From: Branchiostoma floridae
Taxonomy: Eukaryota > Chordata > Leptocardii > Amphioxiformes > Branchiostomatidae
Assembly: GCF_000003815.2 (NCBI RefSeq)
Contig: NC_049984.1
Coordinates: forward strand, 11,734,275-11,798,274
DNA length: 64,000 nt
Direction: 5' to 3'
The translations under genes were made by a program, and so were the position numbers. The notes under the pieces were generated by a model, which was not told where the DNA came from, did no database searches, and worked only from the letters and a program-made list of their open reading frames with translations. Positions 12,560-23,955 of this stretch are shown piece after piece (position 1 is the first letter of the stretch; the number at the start of each line of letters is the position of its first letter).

Positions 12560-12790
12560 TGTGCTGAAGAGTGCTAGCCAAGGGACGTCCCTGGCGAACC
12601 TAGGTGTACTCAGGACTGATCATGAGTGGAGTGAGGAAATCGGTGTTAAGTACCTGTCTTAAGGGCACGACATTGGAACCTTCCAGGCATTCGACTTCAG
12701 TACCTCCAGGTTCTGAGTTCACCACAAGGCCACCGCACCATCTCATGGCCACCCTGCCACTCGAGCTCGTTTACACAGTGTTGAAATCCA
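12560..12790 (-). repeat. Decayed tRNA-derived SINE, minus strand
   Basis: Read on the minus strand, an A-box-like TGGTGCGGTGGCC (12728-12740) is followed by a worn B-box region. Next come GTGCCCTTAAGACAGGTACT and a TTTCCTCACTCCACTCA segment, parallel to CGACTTTCCTCACTTTACTC in the complete SINE at 22.8 kb. The open frame at 12604-12909 crosses it and is not a gene. Confidence 0.55.
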
Positions 12791-13067
12791 CTTACCGGGT
12801 CGAGTCGGCAGAATTCTCTTTACACACAGGGCCACGAAGTGACACGGATCACACGATTTTGACAACAGCTGCGATTTTGACTCCGTTGTTCCGCGCCGAA
12901 TCAACTTGAGTTTGAATTTATGGTCTTTCCATTGTATTGATCAGACACCAAATCTCTACGTGCAGGAGTCCAGGATCATTCGTTGCCTTACGCCATATAC
13001 TATGGACGTATTCACACGCAAAATGCAACATGCAAAGATTGTTGACAGAGAATGACAACAACATAAA

Positions 13068-14137
13068 CTAGAGTTCGGCGACCTCATACCTCCATGAAAA
13101 TTTAGAGCTTTTATAAATTTCATGCAAATGACTACCATTTACATAATTTATGTATGGCGATGTTCATTATTGACTAACGTACACATGTCACAATTATGAA
13201 AATCCCAATATTAGTCATTATGTGGATTTGCTATTTCTGTATATATTATGCAAATCAGTTCCTCACTTGCATATTTGGTATCTGCTTATCTCTCACCTAT
13301 CATAAATTACATGTGTTACATTTACGTAAGTTCAGCTATTGAAAACAATGGAATTGTACAATTTCCTCATTAATTATGCAAATTAAGTCCTCATTTGCAT
13401 AAAGTGTATATCATTATAAACATCTTTGCCTAAGCTACCTGCATGCCAAAAATGATGGCAATCCATCATTCCTTTCTATAGTTATCCTCTTTGGAGTGTC
13501 TTGACAAAAACACCCCTGCAGTTCCACAATTACATGTTAGGGGACTGAAACTTGCCCCACTTTGTCATGACGTTGAAAGCTATCTACCACCCAAAGATCA
13601 AAACCATATCATGTCCGGTACAAGAGATACATTGAAAAACTGCTATGATAGAATAAGCTCATTAATTATGCAAATGTAATCTAATTTTGCATAATTTCTA
13701 ATTTATCTTGTATAACATTGTCTAAGGTACCTACATACCAAAAATCATGAAAATCCATTGTTTCCTTCTTGAGTTATCCACTTCAGAAGTTTTCGACAAA
13801 AATGCCCCTGCTATCCCAAAACCAGACGCTAGGGGGCCAAACTTATGTCACTTATTCCCGAGCACAAGAGCTATCTAACTCCTAAAAATTGGGACCATAT
13901 CTTGTTCAGAACACGAGATAGCAAAACCGGAAGTGGTGCTGCAGTACCAAGGAAAGTTGCTAGGGGGCCCAAAATCTAATCACTTCTAGCTTTCGTCACA
14001 CCCCACCAACACACCAAATATGAAACTAATCCATCCAGCTGTTCTTGAGTTATCTTGTTGACAGACAGACAGACACACACACACACACACAAACGCAGGG
14101 TAAAATATAACCTCCATGACATTTCATGGAGGTAATT
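13068..14137 (+). mobile_element. Non-autonomous Helitron/Helentron-like element (class uncertain)
   Basis: Seen: the left end CTAGAGTTCGGCGACCTCAT runs into TACCTCCATGA (13087-13097). The right end is a hairpin, ACCTCCATGA (14110-14119) and TCATGGAGGT (14124-14133), preceded by a (GACA)/(CA)n microsatellite (14061-14090). The interior has about two copies of a roughly 290-bp unit (13385-13680 and 13680-13960) with ATGCAAAT motifs, and a worn third end. Known: a terminal hairpin, internal repeats and a microsatellite are typical of short Helentron-associated elements. The shared CCTCCATGA ends could alternatively mean a TIR element with a TA duplication. It encodes no protein. Confidence 0.55.
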
Positions 14138-14139
14138 AC

Positions 14140-16660
14140 TGCTTACTTAGCTGGTGCGTTACGGCGAAGGGAGGTTATACCGACTATATATGGATGCAGA
14201 CACTGACTTGACAATGGCTTAAAATGGCTGCTCTGATGGGTACATCACCCTAGACTCGTTGCATAATTCACTGGGAGTCCACTCAGAGTCAGAGTCGACT
14301 CCGTGGATTTACATACGTAAATCATACGTAAGCAAACGTGACCCCCCTCTCCCACTGACCTGCTAGAGCCACGTTTCGAAATTACTCATGTAGATTACGG
14401 TAAATGGTACTTCTTTATTTATTTATTTTTTTATTTTTGCTTCCCTGCGTCTTGACCCATGTGGACGGGACTATGAGGTCTACGGTCCGATTTGCACACG
14501 CGTTTAGTCGACTTGAAGTTGACCTCGAACCGTGCTTGGTCGACTCCAACGGGCAAGGTTAACTCAAACCGCGTGTGTACAGCGGGCCTGTGTCTCCGAC
14601 AAAGCGCTGATTCAGGGTGACCTTGCGAGTGGGTTAATTTGAATTTGCATCAGATCTATTACGAATCATCATAAGTGCACACTAACCAGGCATAGATATG
14701 ATAAGTGGTCTTGGACAGCTTTCGTAATCCCCAAAAATTGGATGTCTAGGCCGTTATTGCTATCGACATCGTTTAGTCATTGAGAGACCCAAAATACTGT
14801 GAAGAGTATATGAGACAGTCAAAAGCATTTGCGCAGTGAGACGAGTAATACATGAACACTTCAGATTTTCAAAAATGCCAAGTCCTGCATGTCTGCTCTG
14901 TCTACTACAAATAGTCGTGGTCACTTTTTCCAGTGGAATATTTTATTACTTCGTTATATACTGAATCACACAAAACGTATTTGTTATCTTTTATGTTTAT
15001 GACCTCTCAGGAACAGAGTGCCATTGGACACTCGTTTGAAAATACGTTGTTTTGTGCCCATTGTGCCGCGGTATTGGTCATTTTGGCCGGGCCTTCATTA
15101 GGATCCGTGTCCACTTCGTTGATTAACGGCCCCTGGAAAAAGAGGCCACATTGTTTTTCTTTTCCCCCAGAGACATTCCGTAGGACTATCAGTAACAAGT
15201 CTTTATATACGTATGACCATTATGACCTGGAGCATCAGGTGTTTTGTCTCATTTTCATCAATAAAAGATGCGTCTATACATCAATCCGGAGCCTCTGACC
15301 TACTCAGGGGCAGACTACGTGAACATCACAGGGATATATACGAGGCGGTGTATCTGTTACGACATTACGCCTTTGTGCTGTAGTTCTTATTCACTGTGAT
15401 AGATGTCCCATTGCAGAGCGCCCAACAGTAATATAACTTCCTGTAACTTTCCCTGGTGCAACAGTACAAACTGATTTGATATACCCTTCTGCTTGATGTA
15501 CGGCCAGCGATTTACGTACACAGCGGTGATGCACCGAGCACATTATGTACCAGACAGGAAGTCATTTTGGTACGGAGCTAAATCGAATGTGTCTTCCGCG
15601 ATAAATAGCATTTCTCGTTCTTAACAACTTTGGGATCAAAACAGGGTCAGGGTGATCTGTTTAATCTAAAATTGCCGATTACTCAAGAAATAAAGTACTG
15701 GCTTTAAATTGTCTGATCAGACGCGAATATTTATAACATTAAATGCTGTGCTGGCAAACGATGTATTATGTGATTATGTGGATGAGATAATCCTTCAGGC
15801 ACTGGTGAAATTGGATTGGTTAATGTTGATTGGTTGACACAATCATTCGAAGTAGCTGATTCAGCTTTTTCCTAAAACGACTGGGACTGAATGTGATGCC
15901 GAATGTGCACGATGAGTATGAACACTGCATCAAAACAATCCAGTGGATATAACGATAGACGTTTCTAGAAGCGTTCCAGATATCCATGTATGTGTGCATT
16001 AATTTCATTGAAATATCATAACTAGAGTTAAGAATGTGCATCTATCTTTGCTACAAAAGTTACTGCACGTAGTGTGTTTTGTCTCAGCAAAAGGTCATAT
16101 ACCCCCATACGAGGTAAAATAAATGGAAAACACATCAACGCTTACATAACGCAATATGAATGAGATACTTTCAATGATTACGGTAATCTTTCCTCTTTTA
16201 GTTGGTTGTCACTTCTAATTGCTAGTAGTCAACTATCACGTGATTCGATCCTCAATGCCAACGTGGTCTGTTGGATTATGTCGAATATATCCTTTTTGAT
16301 CTGTTTCAATGTCGTTGCATATTGTACGTCCATGCCACTAAGAGCGAAATCAAACAGAATACATCTAGCATCTGCTTTGAACCTCTCGTAACAAGCTGAT
16401 TCCCGAAAGACAAATTGACTACGCTTCCGTACAGGCGAGCGTATGCATGTCGTTATTTTTTCAGCTCGAAGGACTAAAGTGTACGGAACACTGCACGCAA
16501 GGCTACTGACTGAGGGACGTATTTCCTGTATGTAGAATCGATTGTAGCTGTGATTTGTTTCAACTTATGAGCGTGCTTTCATCTCAAACTTCCAACAACT
16601 AACAGCTGAACGTTTTTCTTAAGAATGATATCAAAATCTACTGTTCATATCCTAATGTAT
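14140..16660. other. Intergenic stretch without recognised genes
   Basis: It contains an A/T-rich run at 14413-14440 and several open frames. One minus-strand segment (about 15026-15150) follows an excellent acceptor (CCTCTTTTTCCAG) and stays open, but has no good donor or known domain. Nothing else is supported. Confidence 0.4.
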
Positions 16661-16671
16661 GACCGAAATTT

Positions 16672-16989
16672 TTGGAAATCAAACTCGGGAATCTTGAAAA
16701 GTGCATAAGATGGGGCTGGATGCGGACATGTAGCAAGCATTGGTCAGTTCATCGGTGGAAAGAAATAGGACAAAGAAGTAGAGTCACCAACGCCCGACCA
16801 AGAACTACTAAGAATACATTAAGCTTGCTGAAGCCATTATTTACCAATATGGACAGGTACCTCACCTTGCAAATATTTCTGCCAGCCGCTAGACAGATCC
16901 CCCTTCAGCTCTCAGATCACCATCATGTGCATCATGATACCATCGGAAACGTCGATTTTCCAGATCGATCCGAGCGGTTGGTGTGGTAA
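16672..16989 (+). pseudogene. Possible decayed Tc1/mariner-like transposase N-terminal fragment
   Basis: The 105-codon frame holds QRSRVTNARP, DRYLTLQIFLPAARQIPLQL and HHHVHHDTIGN. In order and spacing these recall the GRPRVT...DRYLTLRHLR...HVSDTVRNRL region of Tc1-type HTH domains. The match is to the general pattern from memory, with many differences. No catalytic domain or terminal repeats were found. It could be chance. Confidence 0.25.
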
Positions 16990-18451
16990 TGCCTGTTGGC
17001 AACTACAACATACAGCAATCGAATCTACCCAAAGCCAGATTCTCTAGATGATACGTGCATCGATTTTAATACGACTCTGTCGAGTCGTACTGGCAAAGCA
17101 CCTAACTATTTCGTGGAAAAATAGGTTTGTTTCTAGTTACCATCAGTAGGCTTCTATGTATTTTTGTAAAGAAAATCCCATTTAGACCCACAAGGAATTA
17201 GTTGCACGTACAAGAGATTACGGGTAGAGAATTCGTTTGATATGTCACCCGAAAACGTATTGTGTTGGAGAAATGTCATCCAAACATTTGGGTGTTTCAT
17301 TCTTGATCTCAATCTACATTTGCCCTTCCCTGGGTACACGTCTGACACTGAACTTGCATCTCAACAGGTTCTCTGAACGGTGAGTGGGCGGTAGGAATAT
17401 CATCGTGAGTTGGTTCCGACTAAGTTAAGCTAGCCTTCAGCAGGCTATTCTTCCAGACAGGCGAAACTTTGGATTCATACTAAATACTCACAAAGATATA
17501 TGGCGGAATAGTGAATGCTTCGGGGAATTTAGGTGATGCCTGGTGACCTTGATACTTTTTACATGGTACATGGCTTTAACATTTTTGTTTATCTTCATGG
17601 AAATGAATCAAATTGTTGTTATTCTTTCCTCTCCTTTTATCTGTAAACAAATGAGGTCAATAACCTGTGATGGACTGGAAGGGGACCAAAGTCGTAGACA
17701 GTGAAGACAACAAGTGAATTCGATGAAAGGAGTAATGAACCGGGACGAGTGGGGGAGGTATAGACTAAGCCACGTTTGGGATTGTATTCTCGCCGCAAAA
17801 TTGCCACCTACATCAGCTACATATATAGCGGCGGGAAGCAGATTTCCAGTTAGACGCTCTGTGGAAAGCGTCTGGGAGACATCGAAGCGTACGCAAAGTG
17901 AGTACAAACCGGTTGTGTAAAAGAATTCTCCTACATCCTACATTCTATCAACCATATGAAATTATTTCTGAACGCAGTAGTCTGTTAGGCTAGACTATAT
18001 CAAGGTGACCATTATGTTACCTTGCAAATGTTACCTTTCCAACATGGAGCGTTATTACCCGGAGATGTACAACGCTAGCTGCAAGTTACAATGTGAAGTA
18101 CATGTACTGCTTGGCTTTCCAATTTCGTAAAGAATATCAAACACGATTAGTTCTCTACGTACAGATATGCATCACCGCTGATAGAAATGGGAGATGTTCA
18201 GCTATTCACTTACTGCAAATGTTGCCCACGTGGTGTTGGTACTCCCAACCAAGATGTCAAACTAGATTATAGACAAACCCTGTCCCTGACAACAGAGACT
18301 CTTCCATCATGCACCATTGCTCTCGTGGTGATCTCCGACCCTCCATTACAGCTTCCCACGAGTGCAGAATGTTGAAGGGGTATCAAACTCCATTGACCGA
18401 TAGTGACATTCCTGTCACTGCATAAGCCTCTTCAACAAAGCAGCAAAAAAG

Positions 18452-18592
18452 TAGCCTCCATAGCAGGCTTTCTGGTCCGGAGGCCATCAATCAGAAAACG
18501 CCAGCAATCAGCGACCGAGTACAAATAGAAATGGCCAGTAAAAGTGTATTATGAGCCAAAAAAAGGCCCCAGAAAGCCTGCTATGGAGGCTA
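18452..18592. mobile_element. hAT-like MITE, 141 bp with 24-bp perfect terminal inverted repeats
   Basis: TAGCCTCCATAGCAGGCTTT (continuing CTGG) at 18452-18475 is exactly complementary to the segment at 18569-18592. The flanks are near-identical: AGCAAAAAAG on the left and GCAAAAAG on the right. That is compatible with an 8-bp duplication that has changed by one A. An 8-bp duplication is typical of hAT elements. It has no coding capacity. Confidence 0.65.
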
Positions 18593-19320
18593 GCAAAAAG
18601 TTGGTTACTTCTCATTGCTACGGGTTTTACTAATTCAATGATTGCCATAACGCTATATTGCATGTATATATTCTGTGTTAATTCTCTTGTCATCAAAGTC
18701 ACATGCCATCTACCGATAGATGTCTGAATTCGTGTTCCACACAATGTGGATCAAATGTCACTAACCAACCTTTGCAGAGATATTAAGTCACTGATTGATT
18801 TGCAAATTTGTGTGATTGTTGCGTGACTGTTGCATAATAATGCGGCGTTTTTATTGGCTGAACATTGAAGTTTACCCTTATCAAAAGTCTATGAACGTGA
18901 CAATTCGCGCAGCTGCAGGCGCAAACACCTCCAAATTTATCAGATGTAGGCCGCAAGATAAGCCTCAGCAGATGTAATTTCATACCGCCTCTTACGCTAG
19001 TTTCATGTTACATGTCACCTTAGATCAATGTGAACATCTCATTCGAGCAATGAGCTGGATAACATTGGCTGTCATGCCCTGGTCTTGTCTAAGAAAGGTA
19101 ATACTTTGCATGATTTGTCCGTACACAAGGTTAAGTTTACCAACAAGCTTTTGAACAGTCCTTTGATCCTTTTCAAGTTGAAATGACTCGAAACCTATGT
19201 CAGGTGACCTGAACGGAAGTTGGTATCGGCCCCCGCCTCTGTTGAGGGATGGTCGATGGGCTCTAATGTAGATTAGTGTACATGTACTAAACTGACTGAA
19301 TAACCCTCAGGCTACTTAAC

Positions 19321-19577
19321 ACTTCAGGGAACACAACAGCACCATATCTTGACAAAACGGCAGAACAACGTCTAGAAACGTTCTGGCCATTCAGCAGCTT
19401 GAGGTTAATTGAAATTCTTAATTGCAAATAAATCATTCAGCGTACTTCAGGGAGAGATAGTACCACAACTTGACAAAATGACAGAACAATGTCGAAAAAC
19501 GTTCTGGGCCTCTGGCCATGCATGCGGAAGCTTGAGGTAAAGCGACAATCATACAGGCAAATAAATCATTCAGCGCA
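19321..19577 (+). repeat. 123-bp tandem duplication, two diverged copies
   Basis: Copy 1 (19321-19443) and copy 2 (19444-19577) both begin ACTTCAGGGA. Both include CTTGACAAAA, GAAAAACGTTCTGG-like text and CTTGAGGTAA, and both end in CAAATAAATCATTCAGCG. The copies differ by scattered substitutions and small indels, so the event is not recent. Confidence 0.8.
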
Positions 19578-20081
19578 CGCTTTTGCAACCACTTTTAAAG
19601 AAATCACGTCCTATTGTCGAAAACAGTGGGTTTCAATATTTCCAGCTGAGTTGTTCGGGCTATCGAGAGATGGAGACAATCTGGTTGCAAATTGGGCGTT
19701 GATGTCTGTCCAATTGGTTTACTGAGTCCGCGGCAATCCGTTTGACACAGGTCATAAGCGCCTGGAAATTCGCTCATTTGTTTGTTACTAGTGTGATAGA
19801 TCAGCTCACTCTCATGGGAAATGGGCGGACTTCATTAGATGCGTTCTATTCCTGGCAAATTCCATACAAATACGTGCGCATGCAGCTTTCGCTGGGAGAA
19901 ACGGTTAGCTTTCCATAAAGGTCAATCTTTCAGGAATATACCTAATGCAGCAAAGAATGTGCAAAACTTCTTAATGTACTTACACATTGTGTATGTCTTA
20001 GATCTTTTACATACTTCATTAAGATTTCTGCTCTGGTCTGAAATAAACATGTTTAGCTCTAAAACATCGCCACTGAAAAAT

Positions 20082-20156
20082 CTGTTTCGAGTATCGAACT
20101 CAGGATCTACTGATTCTGACTCCAACGCTCTAGCCTTTGCGCCACCCAGACACCCC
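20082..20156 (-). repeat. tRNA-like sequence, minus strand (pseudo-tRNA or SINE head)
   Basis: On the minus strand, GGTGGCGCAAAGGCTAGAGC resembles an A box and GAGTTCGATACTC a B box, at tRNA-like spacing. The ends do not form a good acceptor stem, so it is probably not a working tRNA. No SINE body is evident after it. Confidence 0.45.
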
Positions 20157-21092
20157 TAGGAATGTAACAGTCTATTTTACGACGTGGTTTGAATCATCAC
20201 ATGCTGTTGAAGGTACATGGATGATAGTCATTACCTGCATGCACGTTATGGAGAGTATGATTCATTTATGAGTAAGTCTTGCAGCGAGGAATACTTACAT
20301 CAAGCAAACTGCCCATTCTGGGAGCCTGTTGATATGTTTCCCTGTAGGACTCCAAGGCTCATAAAAATAAATCTTGAATGATTCCGCTCGTACAATGTGG
20401 TTAGGCACCATAAATGGTACTTGAGAAAAAACCGTAAAAGCGATCTAAGCAACATTGTTATATCTTGTGCCAAATGCCCGCTAGATATTGCAATAAGGTA
20501 TCATATTGAAAATGGAAACGAGCTCCTTCCCGCAAGTTATAACCATCTTGGTGATCATAGTCATATCGTTCGTTTTGTGAGAACAAAACTTTCCCATTGT
20601 ACAAGTGCAATGATTGACACACAAAGCATTTACTCAGAAACCTGCAAAGTGCGATTGTAGGAAGAGGTAAAACTTTAACGACCATAAGAAAAGTATTTGT
20701 ATCGTAATATCGTCAAATATAATCCGAAGTTGTTTATCATGCAGTCTCATATCCGGCTATCATCATTTATAGTTTGTCGCAAACTGCAATAAACTCTGGT
20801 ATATCAAAAGTGATGCATCGTGAAGCATGAGTCAGATAGCTGATGAAAGCAACGGATCATGATGAGAACTCGTGTTGGTGCGCAGTACTCAATGCCATTA
20901 GTTTAGATTATCAGAACTAATGACGTCAACGATATCGATAAAAAACATCAATACTGCAGCTATGTGCAATATATGACCGCTTCTTCACGACTCAATACAT
21001 GCTGGAATCGTCGTTATATACATGATCAGTGACATTTCCTTTGCTCACTGTACACCAGGACCATAAGCATCTTGAAGTTGATGCGCAGGACA

Positions 21093-21186
21093 ACAGTTTC
21101 TCACGCATGCACCTGGATAGATTTGTAAACGGTTGGACCTTTCCAGACAGCCGCATGATCCGCCTTTCGTCAGTGACTGAATCTGC
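21093..21186 (+). repeat. Fragment of the GTCAGTGACTGAA foldback family
   Basis: CACCTGGATAGATTTGTAAA, then TTCCAGACAG, then CGTCAGTGACTGAATCTG: the same ordered motifs as in the left arm of the element at 37635-37865 and at 8109-8190. Confidence 0.65.
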
Positions 21187-21942
21187 AGTTCACCAGCTAT
21201 TTTACTAAAGCTCTGACTTGATGTATAATGATAAATGAGGTTAAGACAATTCTAAGACTGCTCAATTGAAGACGAGGTCAATATAAGATTATATGCTGTT
21301 GTTTGAGCAAGAAACCAATGATGTCTTACTATCTAGGTTTTGACCCCATGTGGCGGGAAGTTCGACACTTAGGGTTCTTTTCCTGTTGAGAGTGAACTGA
21401 TGGTTATGCCAATACACGTGTACTAGGCCGAGTTTGTAAAGAGCAGCCCTTCTGAGTGTCAATCCTGCAGGTAGACTAATTGTCAAGACGTATAACTTCA
21501 TAGCTGGAGCTTATTACGGCACTTATATGCCAGCATGCTATTACACTGGGAAGGGGTGCATTCTAAATGGCGTAACCTTTATTCCTAATGATTTGACCTT
21601 TTGTCATTAAGTTGACATGCTGAAGGGAAACCAAATATCGACATACTTGATTGACAAATCCCTTTAAATAGAACACACTATAGGTAACTATAAGAAAGCC
21701 AGCTAGTACTAGTATTTTAAATAATGTATACTAAAAGTGTCATTTTCCAATGTGTAAGTAAACAAAAAATCCATTTCTATATGTACGTCGTAGAGCAGAA
21801 ACGAGATTTATTCTACAATGAATCTTTTACACATGTACATGTATAGTATTGCCACACATATTTATGTCAATATGACTACAACAAAATATGTAAAATGGGG
21901 CTAGCTACCACTTACATGTATATACATGTATGTTTTGAATAA

Positions 21943-22203
21943 ATGAAAAACATCCCCCCAAACGGAATAAAACAAGTGCTTTTAGAAACGCCTACGTTTG
22001 CGGGACAATGTGCTTGTGTTGCCTACGCACATGAAGAAAACTGGACAAAATGGAATGAAGCCACACAAAAACAGTTAGAATGCTTCAAAAACAGTCGGGC
22101 ATGGTACGGTATTGATATTTTGGTGGAAGATGTGAGGCAGTTGTGTAGGTTTGGGCCCAGCTTGCTCTGGAACTACAGAGGCGATTTTTTTATAACTAAA
22201 TAA
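21943..22203 (+). CDS. Doubtful open frame, 86 codons
   Basis: ATG at 21943 opens MKNIPPNGIKQVLLETPTF and continues to a stop at 22203 with no domain that I recognise. It is flanked by AT-rich DNA and no splice sites stand out. I list it only because it is long for this AT-rich stretch and has a balanced composition; chance is the likelier explanation. Confidence 0.12.
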   Translation: MKNIPPNGIKQVLLETPTFAGQCACVAYAHEENWTKWNEATQKQLECFKNSRAWYGIDILVEDVRQLCRFGPSLLWNYRGDFFITK

Positions 22204-22298
22204 AGGAATTCACGTGATATTCATTATGCGAGTAGTTTAGATAGAAATGTACACAGTGACATGCAAATTAGGAGTTAAAGTTGCATAATTATCGAGGG

Positions 22299-22327
22299 AA
22301 ACGATGGAATCTGTTATTCCATCGTTT
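22299..22327. other. Perfect 12-bp stem-loop
   Basis: AAACGATGGAAT and ATTCCATCGTTT are separated by CTGTT. It is followed by T residues, so on the plus strand it would resemble a stem with a U tail. No associated RNA gene is recognised. Confidence 0.7.
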
Positions 22328-22788
22328 TTCATAATGGGACTTTTACACAAATTAGGTATGTGAAAGTGACAAGTCCATAGGTGGGAACTACCAACTTGTG
22401 ACATGTGTAAGGTCGTTAAAAATGCACAGCGCAATACCTATATCTTGTAAATGCGCAAGTCATTTGCATAATATATGATAAAATGCAAACAAGGAATTCT
22501 GATTCCAAACAAGATGACTTATACACATACAATATATATATTTTGGGTTAAAAAAGACCATCATAAATATAACAGATTATGCTAATGATCGTCTTACTTA
22601 CATCGTTAATGAGACAAGATGAAACAATCAATCTACAAAGGCTCTAAATATTTGGTGGAGGTATGAGATCTCCTAACTCTCGTTTTTACGTGGAAGCGTT
22701 TATTAGTAAATGTGTCTTTTCTGCGTCGACGTCAGACTTCACCAGTAATGTCGCTCCTGTGGGATACGGAAGAACGTACAGGACACCT

Positions 22789-23283
22789 TGGGGAGGCCGC
22801 GTAGCACAGTGGTAGTGTATTCGGCCCGTGACCGAGAGGTCGCCGGTTCGAATCCGCCTGCCGTGTTGCCGGCCTTGTTGCGGCCGGAAATGCACTTTAC
22901 ACGACTTTCCTCACTTTACTCAAGTGAAAAATGAGTCGTCCCTCGGATAGGACGTTAAATGGAGGTCCCGTGTATGGGGAGAGTCACACCCCATGCACGT
23001 TAAAGAACCCCCACACGTGCGATGGTGCGGTGTGGTTGGAGCAAACCCTTCTGTCTGGAGTTGGTGATTCACTTCAAATCACCCGGTTGGAGGCCCGGCG
23101 AACCTCCATACCGTATAAGCCACACGGTGAATTACATCATTCACCCGGACGGGAGACCTGGCGCATCCCCGTCTTGTAATTAGCCAGCGAAAGGGTATGT
23201 CACTCCGTAAGGGGCGGTATCGCCCCGTCGTGTGTAAACATGTGCGAACATGTTTACATTTGATCACGTCGACCGATGATGAT
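22789..23283 (+). mobile_element. Complete tRNA-derived SINE, about 495 bp, with target-site duplication
   Basis: Seen: the head has A box TAGCACAGTGG (22802-22812) and a perfect B box GGTTCGAATCC (22845-22855). A body with GACTTTCCTCACTTTACTC, GGACGTTAAATGGAGG and CACGTTAAAGAACCC follows, and the 3' tail is GATGATGAT. AGGACACCT occurs at 22780-22788 and again at 23284-23292, a 9-bp target-site duplication that fixes the ends. Known: internal Pol III promoter boxes, a conserved body and a simple-sequence tail define SINEs mobilised by LINE machinery. Near its 3' end is a 10-bp perfect stem (23233-23242/23249-23258). Open frames inside (22686-22895, 22931-23179, 23079-23324) are shadows. Confidence 0.85.
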
Positions 23284-23664
23284 AGGACACCTGCGTCCCT
23301 GCGAATGTCAGGCCACGTGCACACGCATTTAGAGTAAGCAATTCATATTTCCCTGCGTCAGCACTGGTTGTAACTAGCGCAGTTGATAATAGGGCAGTGT
23401 GGGTGGGTGGGTACCAGATTACATGACATTAGTTTCCTGCGTTAATAGGAATGGGTTCATATGACTTTGACATTTACATGTTCATGCGTCGGTAGCAATT
23501 GGCACTATTGACAATGGGGGAATGCTGGATGCATGCAAATCTTATACGACGTTTACTTTCTATGAATGTGCTGCCACACGGATCAACCTTTTCTTCTGGC
23601 GTATTCTCTGTGACTTAAATCTGTGACTTATCTATGAGCTCTAGGCAAGCATTCCTCCACAGGT

Positions 23665-23955
23665 TAAGATACAAGTAAGGGTAAAAGTAAAACTAAAGGC
23701 AAAGGTAAGACCACAGCCTTTTGATGCCGTAAGGGCAGTGGTTTGTCATCCACTCTGTCTAGTGCACGGTATCAGAAGGCGAAGCCCACCCCTCAACTTT
23801 CACCGCATTTTACCTCCCCAACCAAAGTCAGGTACCAATTTTTATAGCCGGGTTAAGTGCCTTTCCCAAAGATATAACATCTCGCCAGTAAAGCCAAGAA
23901 TTGAACTACGACCTCTCGCTCTCGTCTATAGCCTAGCTATTTGGCCATTCGACGC
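23665..23955 (-). repeat. tRNA-derived SINE, minus strand, with (TTTAC)-type tail
   Basis: On the minus strand: A-box-like TGGCCAAATAGCTAGGC (23931-23947), then B-box-like GTAGTTCAATTC (23898-23909). Then come TTTGGGAAAGGCACTTAACC, GGTTGGGGAGGTAAAA and GTGGATGACAAACCACTGCC, and a tail of CCTTTGCCTTTAGTTTTACT type. The same body and tail occur on the plus strand at 60165-60483, so this is a distinct SINE family. The frame at 23738-24037 is its shadow. Confidence 0.7.

Noticed and set aside
22845-22855. A functional tRNA gene at 22.8 kb
   Set aside because: The A and B boxes are good, but the sequence continues into a long SINE body with a target duplication and no acceptor-stem pairing.
22686-23324. 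Three open frames (69, 82 and 81 codons)
   Set aside because: All lie within the complete SINE at 22789-23283 and are produced by its GC-rich body.
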